Origin: CAVVEQ01 sp963828855
GTDB lineage: Bacteria > Chloroflexota > Anaerolineae > Anaerolineales > Anaerolineaceae
Assembly: GCA_963828855.1 (NCBI GenBank)
Contig: CAWHGB010000008.1
Coordinates: 372,001-436,000 of the forward strand
DNA: 64,000 nt
Direction of reading: 5' to 3'
Shown here: positions 8,155-17,054 of the stretch, in pieces
Numbering within the stretch: the stretch's first letter is position 1
How the letters are laid out: every line of letters begins with the position of its first letter
Notes under the pieces: model-generated
The model's database searches: none
The model's input: the letters and a program-made list of their open reading frames with translations, nothing else
What the model was told of the DNA's origin: nothing
Position numbers and translations under genes: made by a program

Positions 8155-9519
8155 ATGAAGTTCAAGATCTTTGCTTTGCTTACTGTGCTCATTTTCGTCC
8201 TAGCTGCCTGTGCCCCGGCTGTCACCCCGGCACCGGCTGAACCCGCCGCTGAAGAACCCGCCCCTGCGGAGGAAGCTCCAGCCGCTCCTGCGGAGGAAGC
8301 CAAACCCGTGGTCGTGGCAGTCTGGTCCGGCCCAGAACACGACAACCTGGTGAAGGTTGCAGAAGAATACACAAAGAAAACCGGCAAGGAAGTGATCGTG
8401 GAAGAAGTTGCCCGCGAGGCGTATTTTGATAAGCTAAATACGATCACCGCAACATGCGGCTCGGATTATGACGCATTTTATGCCATGTCCGATTTTGTAC
8501 CCGTGTATGTTGCTGCCGAAGGGTTGAAAGACCTCAATACCTTCTTCGAAGATCCTGCAGTTGCCAGCCCAGATTTCACCCTGGATGATTACGGGATGGC
8601 CACCAGCTTCTTCACCTATGACGGGAAAACCTACGCGTTACCCTCCGAAGGTGATACTGCCTGGTTGTGGTATCGCAAGGACCTCTTTGAAAAAGCCGGT
8701 CTGACCCCCCCGGAAACCTGGGAGGAATTCTACGCGGCTGCCAAGAAATTGAATGATCCCGCAAATGGTGTTTATGGCGCTGTGATCGGGAATAAACCCG
8801 ATGAGGCCTGGTGGGATTATATGTATTACCTATTTGGTCAGGGCGGCGAGCTGCTCAACCCGGATAACACGGTCGCGATCAACAATGAAGCCGGTGTGAA
8901 AGCCCTCACCTTCTATGCGAACCTTCTAAAAGAAGGCCTGGTTCCCCCCGATGTGACCACCTACGGATATGTTGAGATTCTGGAAGCCCTTTCCAAGGGC
9001 AAAGCTGCCATGGGAATCGAGTGGATGGCCGCTGCTCAGGACCTGCTGAGCTGTGATAAGAGTCTCTGTGATGCCGATGGCAACCCGCTGCTCGGTTACG
9101 TGATCCCGCCTGGGATCAAGCAGGATGACGGCACGATCAAACGGCACACTGGTGGCAGCCAGTGGAGTTGGGCGATCCCCGCTTGCTCTGAAAATCAGGT
9201 GGAAGCCTACAAGTTCATTGAATGGCTTACCAGCCCCGAAGGCGCAAAGCTGTGGGCGCTTAATGGCGGTATCCCGGGCAATATCCAAGCCCTTAGCGAT
9301 CCGGCGGTTGTGGAGAAGATCCCACAGTTTGCCCTGCTCGCTGAAGTGATGCCATACCGCTCGATCTTCCCTACCCTGACGGTCTCCCCCGAGTTGCTGC
9401 CAGTGGTCAATGAAGGGATCGTTGCCGCAGTTACCGGCACGAAGACCCCACAGGAAGCACTTGACGAAATGGCTGTAAAGTTGAACGAGATCCTCAAAGC
9501 CGGCGGTTACATTCAATAA
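8155..9519 (+). CDS. Sugar ABC transporter substrate-binding lipoprotein (family 1, MalE-like)
   Basis: A 454-residue lipoprotein. The ATG at 8155 is chosen because it follows TTGGAGGA and begins a perfect signal peptide, MKFKIFALLTVLIFVLAAC, with lipobox LAAC and lipidated Cys 19. A Pro/Ala/Glu linker follows, then the family-1 extracellular solute-binding domain. This includes YALPSEGDTAWLWYRKDLF, a GLTPPETWEEFYAAAKKL hallmark, and a C-terminal TKTPQEALDEMAVKLNEIL helix. It sits outside the membrane, captures a sugar and delivers it to the two permeases downstream. No ATPase gene is present in the operon, so a shared MsmK-type ATPase encoded elsewhere is expected. Confidence 0.9.
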   Translation: MKFKIFALLTVLIFVLAACAPAVTPAPAEPAAEEPAPAEEAPAAPAEEAKPVVVAVWSGPEHDNLVKVAEEYTKKTGKEVIVEEVAREAYFDKLNTITATCGSDYDAFYAMSDFVPVYVAAEGLKDLNTFFEDPAVASPDFTLDDYGMATSFFTYDGKTYALPSEGDTAWLWYRKDLFEKAGLTPPETWEEFYAAAKKLNDPANGVYGAVIGNKPDEAWWDYMYYLFGQGGELLNPDNTVAINNEAGVKALTFYANLLKEGLVPPDVTTYGYVEILEALSKGKAAMGIEWMAAAQDLLSCDKSLCDADGNPLLGYVIPPGIKQDDGTIKRHTGGSQWSWAIPACSENQVEAYKFIEWLTSPEGAKLWALNGGIPGNIQALSDPAVVEKIPQFALLAEVMPYRSIFPTLTVSPELLPVVNEGIVAAVTGTKTPQEALDEMAVKLNEILKAGGYIQ

Positions 9520-9544
9520 CGCAAATTGATTTAGTTAGGATATC

Positions 9545-9589
9545 TCGGGAGGGGATGCCGGGAATACAATTCCGTCCATCCTCTCCCGA
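9545..9589 (+). promoter_or_regulatory. Intercistronic stem-loop between binding protein and permease genes
   Basis: Thirteen-base arms TCGGGAGGGGATG (9545-9557) and CATCCTCTCCCGA (9577-9589) pair with one G-U. An inner GGAAT/ATTCC can extend the helix. No T-run follows. Stem-loops at this place in ABC operons usually protect the abundant upstream binding-protein message and lower permease expression. A comparable hairpin lies at 55,113-55,142. Confidence 0.6.
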
Positions 9590-9614
9590 ATTCAAATCCA
9601 CACCTGGTGAATTA

Positions 9615-10520
9615 ATGGCACTTACCCACAGCAAGAAAACCTGGACCTTCCACCGTTTTATCCGGAAGTTTGAACCTGCATTTTATATTTCCCCCGCATT
9701 CATTGTTCTCATTTTTATCTTACTGTACCCCTTGGGGTACGCCCTGTGGTTGAGCTTCCATACCTGGACACTGCGCACATTCAAACAGGGTATCCCTTTT
9801 TCGGATATTCAGAACTACACCCAGCTTTTTTCCAATCCGGATTTCCTTAACGCGCTGCGCACCACGCTCACATTTGTCATTCTTGCGATCAGCTTCGAAC
9901 TTATCCTGGGGATGGGTTTGGCGTTATTGCTAAATCAGGATATCAAAGCGCGTAGTTTTACACGGGCTCTCATTCTGATACCGATGATGTGCACCAACGT
10001 GGTGATTGGGCTGATGTGGCGTCTGCTGCTGAATTACCAGTACGGGTTGGTCAATTATTATCTCGGCCAGTTGGGTATTTTGCCTGTCGAATGGCTTAGC
10101 TCCCCCCAGGTGGCAATGTGGAGCGTGATCCTGGTGGATGTCTGGAACACCACATCTTTCGTCGCGCTAATGCTCCTGGCGGGTTTGCAGACCTTGCCGG
10201 ATGAACCCTACGAAGCTGCCAAGATCGATGGGGCTTCTTCCTTTCAAACTTTTACCTACCTGACCTTGCCGTTCCTCAGACCGATCATCCTCGTTGTTCT
10301 ATTGTGGCGTTTTATCGATACCTTCCGGATCTTCGACGTTATCTACCTTCTGACTGCGGGAGGACCCGCGCGGGCTACGGAAACCATCAGCATCTATGTC
10401 TACCGGTACGGCTTTCAATCCTTCAACCTCGGGGTTGCCGCGGCAGCCTCCTTCATTATGATGCTCATCATGCTGGTCTTCGCCGCCCTCATTTCGCGAG
10501 CCATCAGAAAGGAGGAATAA
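9615..10520 (+). CDS. Sugar ABC transporter permease, MalF/UgpA type
   Basis: A 301-residue inner-membrane permease; I start at ATG 9615 (MALTHSKKTW) rather than 60 bases upstream, where the sequence forms the stem-loop. Six hydrophobic segments are visible, beginning with FYISPAFIVLIFILLYPLGYAL. The cytoplasmic EAA loop reads EPYEAAKIDGASSFQTFTYL followed by LPFLRPI, which docks on the ATPase. It pairs with the next gene to form the translocation pore. The following permease starts three bases after its stop region, so the two are co-translated. Confidence 0.9.
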   Translation: MALTHSKKTWTFHRFIRKFEPAFYISPAFIVLIFILLYPLGYALWLSFHTWTLRTFKQGIPFSDIQNYTQLFSNPDFLNALRTTLTFVILAISFELILGMGLALLLNQDIKARSFTRALILIPMMCTNVVIGLMWRLLLNYQYGLVNYYLGQLGILPVEWLSSPQVAMWSVILVDVWNTTSFVALMLLAGLQTLPDEPYEAAKIDGASSFQTFTYLTLPFLRPIILVVLLWRFIDTFRIFDVIYLLTAGGPARATETISIYVYRYGFQSFNLGVAAAASFIMMLIMLVFAALISRAIRKEE

Positions 10521-10523
10521 GCC

Positions 10524-11366
10524 ATGCACCAGAGAAATTACCGCGCCCTTAAGATCATCAACCTCATCGTCATCTATTCGCTGGTTTTAGTGGCTGTTTT
10601 CCTTTCACTCGCACCTATCGTTTACTTGTTTATCACTTCATTCAAAGAACCTGACCTGACCTTCGCTATTCCCCCGGTCTGGAATTTCACCCCGACGGTT
10701 CAGAATTACCGCGAGGTGCTCTCCACCACCAATTTCGGCAGGTATTTTATGAATTCGGTCTCCATCGCGCTCATCACGGTGGGAATTGCCATGTTCCTGG
10801 GCACCCTGGCTGCATATGGCTTTTCCCGTTTTCGTTTTCGCGGAAAATTCTGGTTAAAGATGAGCGCGCTTGTACCGCAAATGCTTCCGCCAATCGTGTT
10901 GGTGGTTCCTTTTTACGTTCTGTTCAATCAGTTGGATTGGATCGACACCCGCCAGGCATTGGTCGTTTCCTACCTCACCTTCACCATCCCGCTCTGCATC
11001 TGGATGATGACCGGTTTCTTCGACGATGTACCCATCGAACTTGAGGAGGCCGCCATGATCGATGGCTGCTCCCGCTTCGGTGCCCTCTTCCGGGTGAGTT
11101 TACCTCTCGCTGTTCCGGGTATGGCCGCCACAGCGATCCTGGCGTTTATTTACTGCTGGAATGAATTCCTCTACGCAGTGATCCTCACCGGTCGGGAGGC
11201 GCGCACGCTCCCGGTCATAATCACCTCTTTCATGACCAATAAATCCATCCTGTGGGGGCGCATTGCCGCCTCCGGGTCACTTGTGTTGATCCCGGTGATC
11301 ATCTTCGCCCTGCTTGCCCAGCGCTACCTCGTTCGCGGGCTCGGAAAAGGCGCGGTGAAGGGATGA
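10524..11366 (+). CDS. Sugar ABC transporter permease, MalG type
   Basis: A 280-residue permease with six membrane segments. It has the N-terminal YLFITSFKEPD region typical of MalG proteins and the EAA loop PIELEEAAMIDGCSRFGALF followed by RVSLPLAVPGM. The C-terminal RYLVRGLGKGAVKG also fits the family. GGAGG lies a few bases upstream of the start. It completes the importer with the two preceding genes. Its stop overlaps the start of the PAS-like gene (ATGA). Confidence 0.9.
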   Translation: MHQRNYRALKIINLIVIYSLVLVAVFLSLAPIVYLFITSFKEPDLTFAIPPVWNFTPTVQNYREVLSTTNFGRYFMNSVSIALITVGIAMFLGTLAAYGFSRFRFRGKFWLKMSALVPQMLPPIVLVVPFYVLFNQLDWIDTRQALVVSYLTFTIPLCIWMMTGFFDDVPIELEEAAMIDGCSRFGALFRVSLPLAVPGMAATAILAFIYCWNEFLYAVILTGREARTLPVIITSFMTNKSILWGRIAASGSLVLIPVIIFALLAQRYLVRGLGKGAVKG

Positions 11367-11719
11367 AACCGCGCACCGCGGCCAGCGAATGGGTGCAATC
11401 CTATCCCGCCGAGATCATGGTCTGCGATGCCGCTGGAACGATTTTGGAAATGAGCGATACTGCCATCAAGATCTATGAAAAAGAAGGCGGAGCGGCGTTG
11501 ATTGGCAGGAATGTGTTTGATCATCACCAGGAACCCGCGAAAAGCCAAATGATGGCGGTGGTGAATCAGCGCAGGCATGTAATCTACACCACCGAAAAGG
11601 GTGGTTTAAAGAAGTTGGTCTCGATCGCTCCTTGGTACCGGGAAGGGGAATATGCCGGATTCGCGCTGATCGTTCTTGACCTCCCGGAAAGACTGCCGAA
11701 TATCAATAAAGACCGCTAG
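11363..11719 (+). CDS. Small PAS-like domain protein
   Basis: A 118-residue cytoplasmic protein starting at ATG 11363 within the ATGA overlap with the permease. The layout EIMVCDAAGTILEMSDTAIK, GGAALIGRNVFDHHQEP, VVNQRRHVIYTTEKGG and APWYREGEYAGFALIVLDL follows a single PAS fold (strand, turn, helices, three C-terminal strands). No output domain is attached. Similar stand-alone PAS proteins occur at the end of sugar operons in this phylum as far as I recall; their ligand is not established. A sensor or binding role for the imported compound is inference. Confidence 0.6.
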   Translation: MKPRTAASEWVQSYPAEIMVCDAAGTILEMSDTAIKIYEKEGGAALIGRNVFDHHQEPAKSQMMAVVNQRRHVIYTTEKGGLKKLVSIAPWYREGEYAGFALIVLDLPERLPNINKDR

Positions 11720-11752
11720 GGTTATGCACTTCCCAGAAAGGCTGATTTGAAA

Positions 11753-12499
11753 ATGAGCCAAAAAGCGAAATCCAACATCACATTTCTTATCCTGCTGGTT
11801 ATCCTGGCTATGTGCGCAGGACTGAATTCTATCCTTCCCCAGGGCGATATTATCCCCCAGGTTCCTAAATCCCAGATCCCGCAGTGGCTGATCTCCCTCG
11901 TGAGCGCCGGAGGAACCCTCGTTATATACGGAATTCTAGGATTCATCGGCCTGATCCTGTGGCGCAAGATCGGCTTCCCGGATATCTGGGACGAGCGGGT
12001 CACCAATAAACAGCGTTTCCTCATCCCTGCCATAGTCGGCAGCGCTATTGGCGTTGCGCTGATCCTCCTGGATCTCGTCTTCAGCCCGGTGAACGGTGTT
12101 GGCAGGTTGATCCACCCGCCGTTTCCAACATCCATCGTTGCCTCCATTTCCGCCGGTATAGGGGAGGAATTTCTATTCCGCCTTTTCTATATTTCCTTCT
12201 GGACCTGGCTGGTGGGAAAAATCATCCTTCGAGGCAGGGGTTTGAATATTGTCTACTGGGTGGTCGCGGTCCTCGCGGCTTTGCTGCATGGCGCCAGCCA
12301 CCTGCCCTCCGCCATGTTTTTATTCGGGGCAAGCGATCCGATGTCCCTGCCTCCCATGCTCCTGGTTGAGATTTTCCTGTTGAATGGTTTGCTTTCGATA
12401 TTCGCTGCCTATTTCTATAAGAAATTCGGACTGTTCGCGCCGATCGGAATCCACTTTTGGGCAGACATCGTCTGGCATACCATCTGGGGATTGGTATAA
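11753..12499 (+). CDS. CPBP-family intramembrane metalloprotease
   Basis: A 248-residue membrane protein whose ATG at 11753 follows an AGAAAGG ribosome site. About seven hydrophobic segments are seen. The family motifs are present in order: GIGEEFLFRLFY (motif 1, EExxxR), LAALLHGASHLPSAM (motif 2 His) and GIHFWADIVWH (motif 3 HxxxD). These residues form the zinc site of CAAX-processing/bacteriocin-processing type proteases in the membrane. It lies 33 bases after the PAS-like gene, so it may be the last gene of the operon or independently expressed. Its substrate is unknown. Confidence 0.8.
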   Translation: MSQKAKSNITFLILLVILAMCAGLNSILPQGDIIPQVPKSQIPQWLISLVSAGGTLVIYGILGFIGLILWRKIGFPDIWDERVTNKQRFLIPAIVGSAIGVALILLDLVFSPVNGVGRLIHPPFPTSIVASISAGIGEEFLFRLFYISFWTWLVGKIILRGRGLNIVYWVVAVLAALLHGASHLPSAMFLFGASDPMSLPPMLLVEIFLLNGLLSIFAAYFYKKFGLFAPIGIHFWADIVWHTIWGLV

Positions 12500-12761
12500 C
12501 TTTTTCACGATCGAGACCTAATGTTTTTCGATATCGTGTCCCATGGATGGATTATCTTATTAATTAATTATTTACACTCATCGAAAATTATCAATTCTGA
12601 AATCCATAATTATCTACAACCCTCTTCCGTTGATTCCCTCCAGCTTTTTGAATCCAGCGAGCCTAATAATTTGTTGTAAGAAATCCCTTAGGTAAGGATA
12701 TGAAATTTGCTTTAATAGGATAATTATTGTATTATTTATCTTATATTAGACCGGAGCGAAA

Positions 12762-14654
12762 ATGAAATTTCAATTGAATATCACCACCTTAGTAATTCTT
12801 ATCGGCTATATCCCTTGGCGCATGCAGTGCCGTTCCACAGCAAGTCACAAGCTCCCCTGTAAACCAGGATACCCCGATTCAAGTGGAATCCTCCCCCACG
12901 CAAGCGCCCACTCCGACAATCACTCCCACAGCTAGAGCCCTCCCCGACGCCGACCCAGGTTCCCCTTCCGGAAGTGATCGATAACGAGACTATTACAGAT
13001 CTCCAGGTGGTGCGGGCGTATATGTTATACGGTGAAGAAACTGCCAAGTTTATGAAAAACTCGATCAGTCCGGATAATCGCTTTCTCGCTGCCTGGGGTT
13101 GTACATACCAGGAAGGATCCAACGGCACCTGTGAATCTCCCTTGATCTTATTATTTGACATGGATACCGGAAAAGTGACCCATGAGCTGGAGCCCCTGGA
13201 AACGATCGTTTCGGATTTTGAATTCAGCCCGGATGGGAAAACTCTTGCCGTAGCCGGCTGTCATACTCCCATTGCTTATTATGGCGAGTACGACACGATC
13301 TGCAATGCACCGCGCATCTGGCTTGTCGATACTGATTCAGGAGAAATTACCAACGAGTTAAAAGGGTACAACTCGCCTGTTGATAGCATGGTATTTTCAC
13401 CGGATGGGGAATACCTGTATACCGGGGTTTTTTATTTTAAGAAATACAGTTTCACGGATAGCACGATCCGGGTTTGGGATGTCGCCACTGGTGAAAAAAT
13501 TAAAGAAATTCAACCAGATATTGAGAATTGCAATAATGTCTTGTTGGGATTGACCCAGGATGGCCGATATTTAACCACTCAATACAATAATGAATGTAAT
13601 AACCAGCGAAAGATAAAATGGTGGGATATGGAAAATCCTTCCTCGCGGGCAGTTTCGGGTTACCAAGGATATCGTTCAACTCTCAGCCCTGATAGCAGCA
13701 AGATCGCATTTGTCGAAAATTTCGAAAATTTGGTTATCCATATCCATGATCTTCATTCTGGGGAAAAAATCCAAACCATACCCACCGGATTAAGAGCGGG
13801 TTCAAGATTTACTTTCGGTTTTACTCCGGATAGCAAATCGCTCTTAATCTCGGATTACCAGGCGGAAAAAGGGGAAGGAGTCGCGATCATCGATATTGAA
13901 AGCGGCGATCTGATCGCCCGCCTCAAACCTGAGTTATTTGAATTTTCCCGTTTTGCAGCATATACATTCAGTCCGGATGGAAAAACCTTGTTGATTTTCG
14001 GGGGTGATAGGGATTATATGATTATCGGGGGTGATTATGATCCAAGAATCAGCGCCTGGGATACCTCCACCTGGAAAGAGATCGCAATGCCACAACCTTA
14101 TTTTTCTGTTTACTCCATTCGATCCACCATCTTACCTTGCCTTTTCGCCAGGATCAAAAAAGGTTAGTGGCTTCTTACGATTCAGATGTCACCCAATTTG
14201 GATTACCTGTGGAGGGGCAGGACGCCGCACGCGAATTCCTGATTGGCCATATTGAGAAATTATCAGACGGAAATTATTCTGAAGCCGCGAATGACCTGAA
14301 ATTCAGCGATGAACCATACTTTAATGAATGGCTCTCCGACTCCTGCCCGGGGTTGATCCAGAGGATAAAACCGCTGTTCTGGAAGCCCTTTGTACCGATG
14401 AACGATTCCCTTGCCTGCCATTATTGGATGTAACCTATGGAGCACAGACCCTCCCGGATACTTTTTTATTCAGGGTTCAATTCTCCAATCAGGATGGAAC
14501 CCCTGTATTCTGGCCACCGTGCATGGATGCACCAAAAAACCAACGGTGTGATTTTCAGACAGAATATGATTACTGGGTTCAAGTCCAGCCGGATGGATCG
14601 TTCAAGATCTTGGATAGCCTCCCCTACTCTTCTTTCCTTGATGTTTTATGGTAA
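12762..14654 (+). pseudogene. WD40/YVTN-type repeat lipoprotein, broken by about five frameshifts
   Basis: The ATG at 12762 (GGAG upstream) opens a signal peptide, MKFQLNITTLVILIG. After one shift it ends in the lipobox SLGAC and a Thr/Pro/Gln linker, and after another near 12,935 it joins the long frame VPLPEVIDNETITDL. That frame (to about 14,120) holds at least five propeller blades with FSPDGKTLAVAG, FSPDGEYLYTG, RVWDVATGEKI and TFSPDGKTLLIF. The frame then changes near 14,120, in the A6 run at 14,156-14,161, and near 14,350. It ends with a non-propeller domain of about 150 residues (DAAREFLIGHIEKLSDGNY, then DPEDKTAVLEALCTDERF) at 14654. The restored protein would be about 630 residues, exported and membrane-anchored. 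Its role is unknown. Confidence 0.65.
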
Positions 14655-14741
14655 AAAAAGGGATTGTTTATCGTAAACTGAGATTTGTTCAGAAATAATA
14701 TTCCATTCAAAAATATTGGATTATCTGCAAGTCTACGAAGG

Positions 14742-15480
14742 TTATCCCGGGTTTGAGGCAGGCAAATCCCTGGCTGAATCCCTGTCCAATAACCAGAGAA
14801 TGTTCCTGTTTTTCGACATGATTTCCTGTACGGGGATCCTGATCTGGATTCATCGATTCTCCGAATGCTCTGGCAACTATATCTGCTTTTTCCTTACCGG
14901 AAACAAGAAAAATGATGTTTTCCCCCGCGTTTAGCACCGGGAAGGTCAGCGTCACCCGGTCCACCAGAGGCAGCGGAGGTGTGTCGTGCTTAACCTCAAC
15001 AACCCACTTTCGTTCTTCCTGCAGAGCAGGTGCACCCGGAAAAAGCGAAGCCGTGTGCCCGTCGGTGCCAATACCTAGAAGGATTAAGTCAAAGACCGGC
15101 ATTTCTCTGGCAAAGTGAACCCGCAATTCATTTTCATAGAAATTCGCGGCTGCCTCCGGTTCCATCTCCCCATGGATACGGTGAATATTCTGCTTGGGAA
15201 TATTAATGTGATCCAGCAATACTGATGCAGTCATCCCGAAATTACTTTCTGGATGATCTGGCGGAACGCAGCGCTCGTCCACCCAGAAAAAATGGGTGTT
15301 CGCCCAATCCACCTTCGCACCAACGAGTTGCTGGAACATCCTTTTAGGAGTCGTACCCCCGGATAGTGCTACTGTAAAGCTGCCCTTCGCTGCGATGGCG
15401 TTTTTAGCCAGTTCGGAAAATTCCCCCGCAGCATGGATGGCTAATTCATCGACATCCGCGAAAACTTCAATCCGAGGCAT
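14742..15480 (-). CDS. pgl: 6-phosphogluconolactonase (frameshift near the C-terminus)
   Basis: The second enzyme of the oxidative pentose phosphate pathway, hydrolysing 6-phosphogluconolactone in the cytoplasm. I start at MPRIEVFADVDELA (15480), which overlaps the end of zwf by 14 bases. Family motifs are clear: VALSGGTTPKRMFQQL, THFFWVDERCVPPDHPESN, LLGIGTDGHTASLFPG and LTFPVLNAGENIIFLVSG. In the uninterrupted frame the last 45 residues look foreign. Removing one G of the GGGG at 14,832-14,835 restores VQEIMSKNRNILWLLDRDSA and a stop at 14742, the normal family ending. The overlap with zwf shows one operon. Confidence 0.88.
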
Positions 15481-16945
15481 CCGCCATCCCTTCGGAAGAA
15501 ACACAACCCTCCCGCCAGAAATGTCCTGCCCTTTCAAGTAGTTCATCCGCTTCTCGCGGTCCGGGTGTGTTTCTGGGATAGTAACTCAGCGGTGGTTGGT
15601 TATTTTCCTCCCAACAACGGATCACCGGATCCACCAGCCGCCAGGATGCCTCGATCCCATCACTGCGGGTGAAAAGTGAAGCATCCCCCGCCAGGGCATC
15701 CAGGAGCAACCGCTCGTAAGCATCCGGCAGGCCGCCTTTGAATGAAGTGGGGTAGTGAAAGTCCATGTCCACCGGGCGCATTTCCTGGTCGGAATCCGGC
15801 ACCTTTGCCTGGAAACGCAGATGGATGCCCTCATCAGGTTGAATGCAGAGGGAGAGCACGTTCGGGGAGAAGTTGCTGCCTGGTGGAAGATGGAACATCA
15901 GGTGCGGAGGCTTTCGGAATTCAATGATGATCTCTGAAGTCTTGCGATGCATCGCTTTTCCCGAGCGCAGGTAAAAGGGTACCCCCTGCCAGCGCCAGTT
16001 ATCGATCAGTAACTTAAAAGCCGCGAATGTGGGGGTTTTTGATCCATCTGAAACGCCTTCCGTTTCGGAGTAGCCCTGGTACTGGGCACGGATGGTGTTC
16101 TCCATTTTGATCGGGCGTATGCTCTCGAAGAGTTTATTCTTTTCATTGCGGACAGCGTCTGCGTTGAAGGAGCTTGGCGGCTCCATGGCTACCAGGGCTA
16201 ACAGTTGAAGGATATGGTTCTGAAAAATATCCCGAACCACCCCTGCATTATCGTAATACCCGGCACGGTGCCCCACATCGACCGTTTCCGAAACCGTGAT
16301 CTGGACGTTTTCTACAAAATTGCGGTTCCAAATCGGTTCGAAGATCGTATTTGCGAACCTGAAGAAGAGGATGTTCTGGGCAGTCTCTTTGCCCAAATAG
16401 TGATCGATGCGGTAAACCTGGTCTTCCTCGAAGACGTTATGCACAATCTGGTTCAAATCGCGGGCGGATTCCAGGTCCCGCCCATACGGCTTTTCGATGA
16501 TGATTCTGCGCCAATTGCCCCCCTTTTGCTCCGCCATTCCTGCATTGCCCAAGTCGATGACAACCGGTGCATAATGCTCCGGCGCGGTCGCCAGGTAGTA
16601 TAAACGGTCAGCGGGTCCTTCTTCCAGGTCGTCCAGAAAGCGGCTCAATCCAGAGAAATCCGCAGGGACACCCAGGTTGCCCTGGAAATAACGGATCTTC
16701 CCGGAGAATTCATCCCACTTTTGAGGGTCGTAAGTCTCCGCGCAAAATTGGACCACCCCGGTTTGAAGATGCTCTCGGAAAGTCTCGTCCGTGAAGGGTC
16801 TGCGGGCGAACCCAACGATCCTTGCACAGGCGGAAAGCCGACCTTTGATGAAATTGTTATACAGCGCCGGGATCAACTTTCGCGAAGTCAGATCCCCTGA
16901 AGCTCCAAACACAACGATCGTAACGGACGCGCAAGAAGTATTCAT
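15467..16945 (-). CDS. zwf: Glucose-6-phosphate 1-dehydrogenase
   Basis: A 492-residue, full-length enzyme that oxidises glucose-6-phosphate to 6-phosphogluconolactone and yields NADPH. The NADP-binding motif TIVVFGASGDLTSRKL is at the N-terminus. RIIIEKPYGRDLESA and the active-site peptide YRIDHYLGKETAQNI (with its His-Tyr-Leu-Gly-Lys) follow, then NRNFVENVQITVSE and RSGKAMHRKTSEIIIEF. It is followed directly by pgl with a short overlap. The divergent photolyase gene begins 110 bases away, so both promoters lie in that short gap. Confidence 0.95.
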   Translation of the reverse strand: MNTSCASVTIVVFGASGDLTSRKLIPALYNNFIKGRLSACARIVGFARRPFTDETFREHLQTGVVQFCAETYDPQKWDEFSGKIRYFQGNLGVPADFSGLSRFLDDLEEGPADRLYYLATAPEHYAPVVIDLGNAGMAEQKGGNWRRIIIEKPYGRDLESARDLNQIVHNVFEEDQVYRIDHYLGKETAQNILFFRFANTIFEPIWNRNFVENVQITVSETVDVGHRAGYYDNAGVVRDIFQNHILQLLALVAMEPPSSFNADAVRNEKNKLFESIRPIKMENTIRAQYQGYSETEGVSDGSKTPTFAAFKLLIDNWRWQGVPFYLRSGKAMHRKTSEIIIEFRKPPHLMFHLPPGSNFSPNVLSLCIQPDEGIHLRFQAKVPDSDQEMRPVDMDFHYPTSFKGGLPDAYERLLLDALAGDASLFTRSDGIEASWRLVDPVIRCWEENNQPPLSYYPRNTPGPREADELLERAGHFWREGCVSSEGMADASD

Positions 16946-17054
16946 TTGTCCTCTTCCCCTTAAATCTTACCCGATTTGTGGAAATTATAGAGAATCTGGT
17001 GAGGGATGGTTTGAATAATGTGAATACATGAGATACTATGGGCTGGGTAAACAA

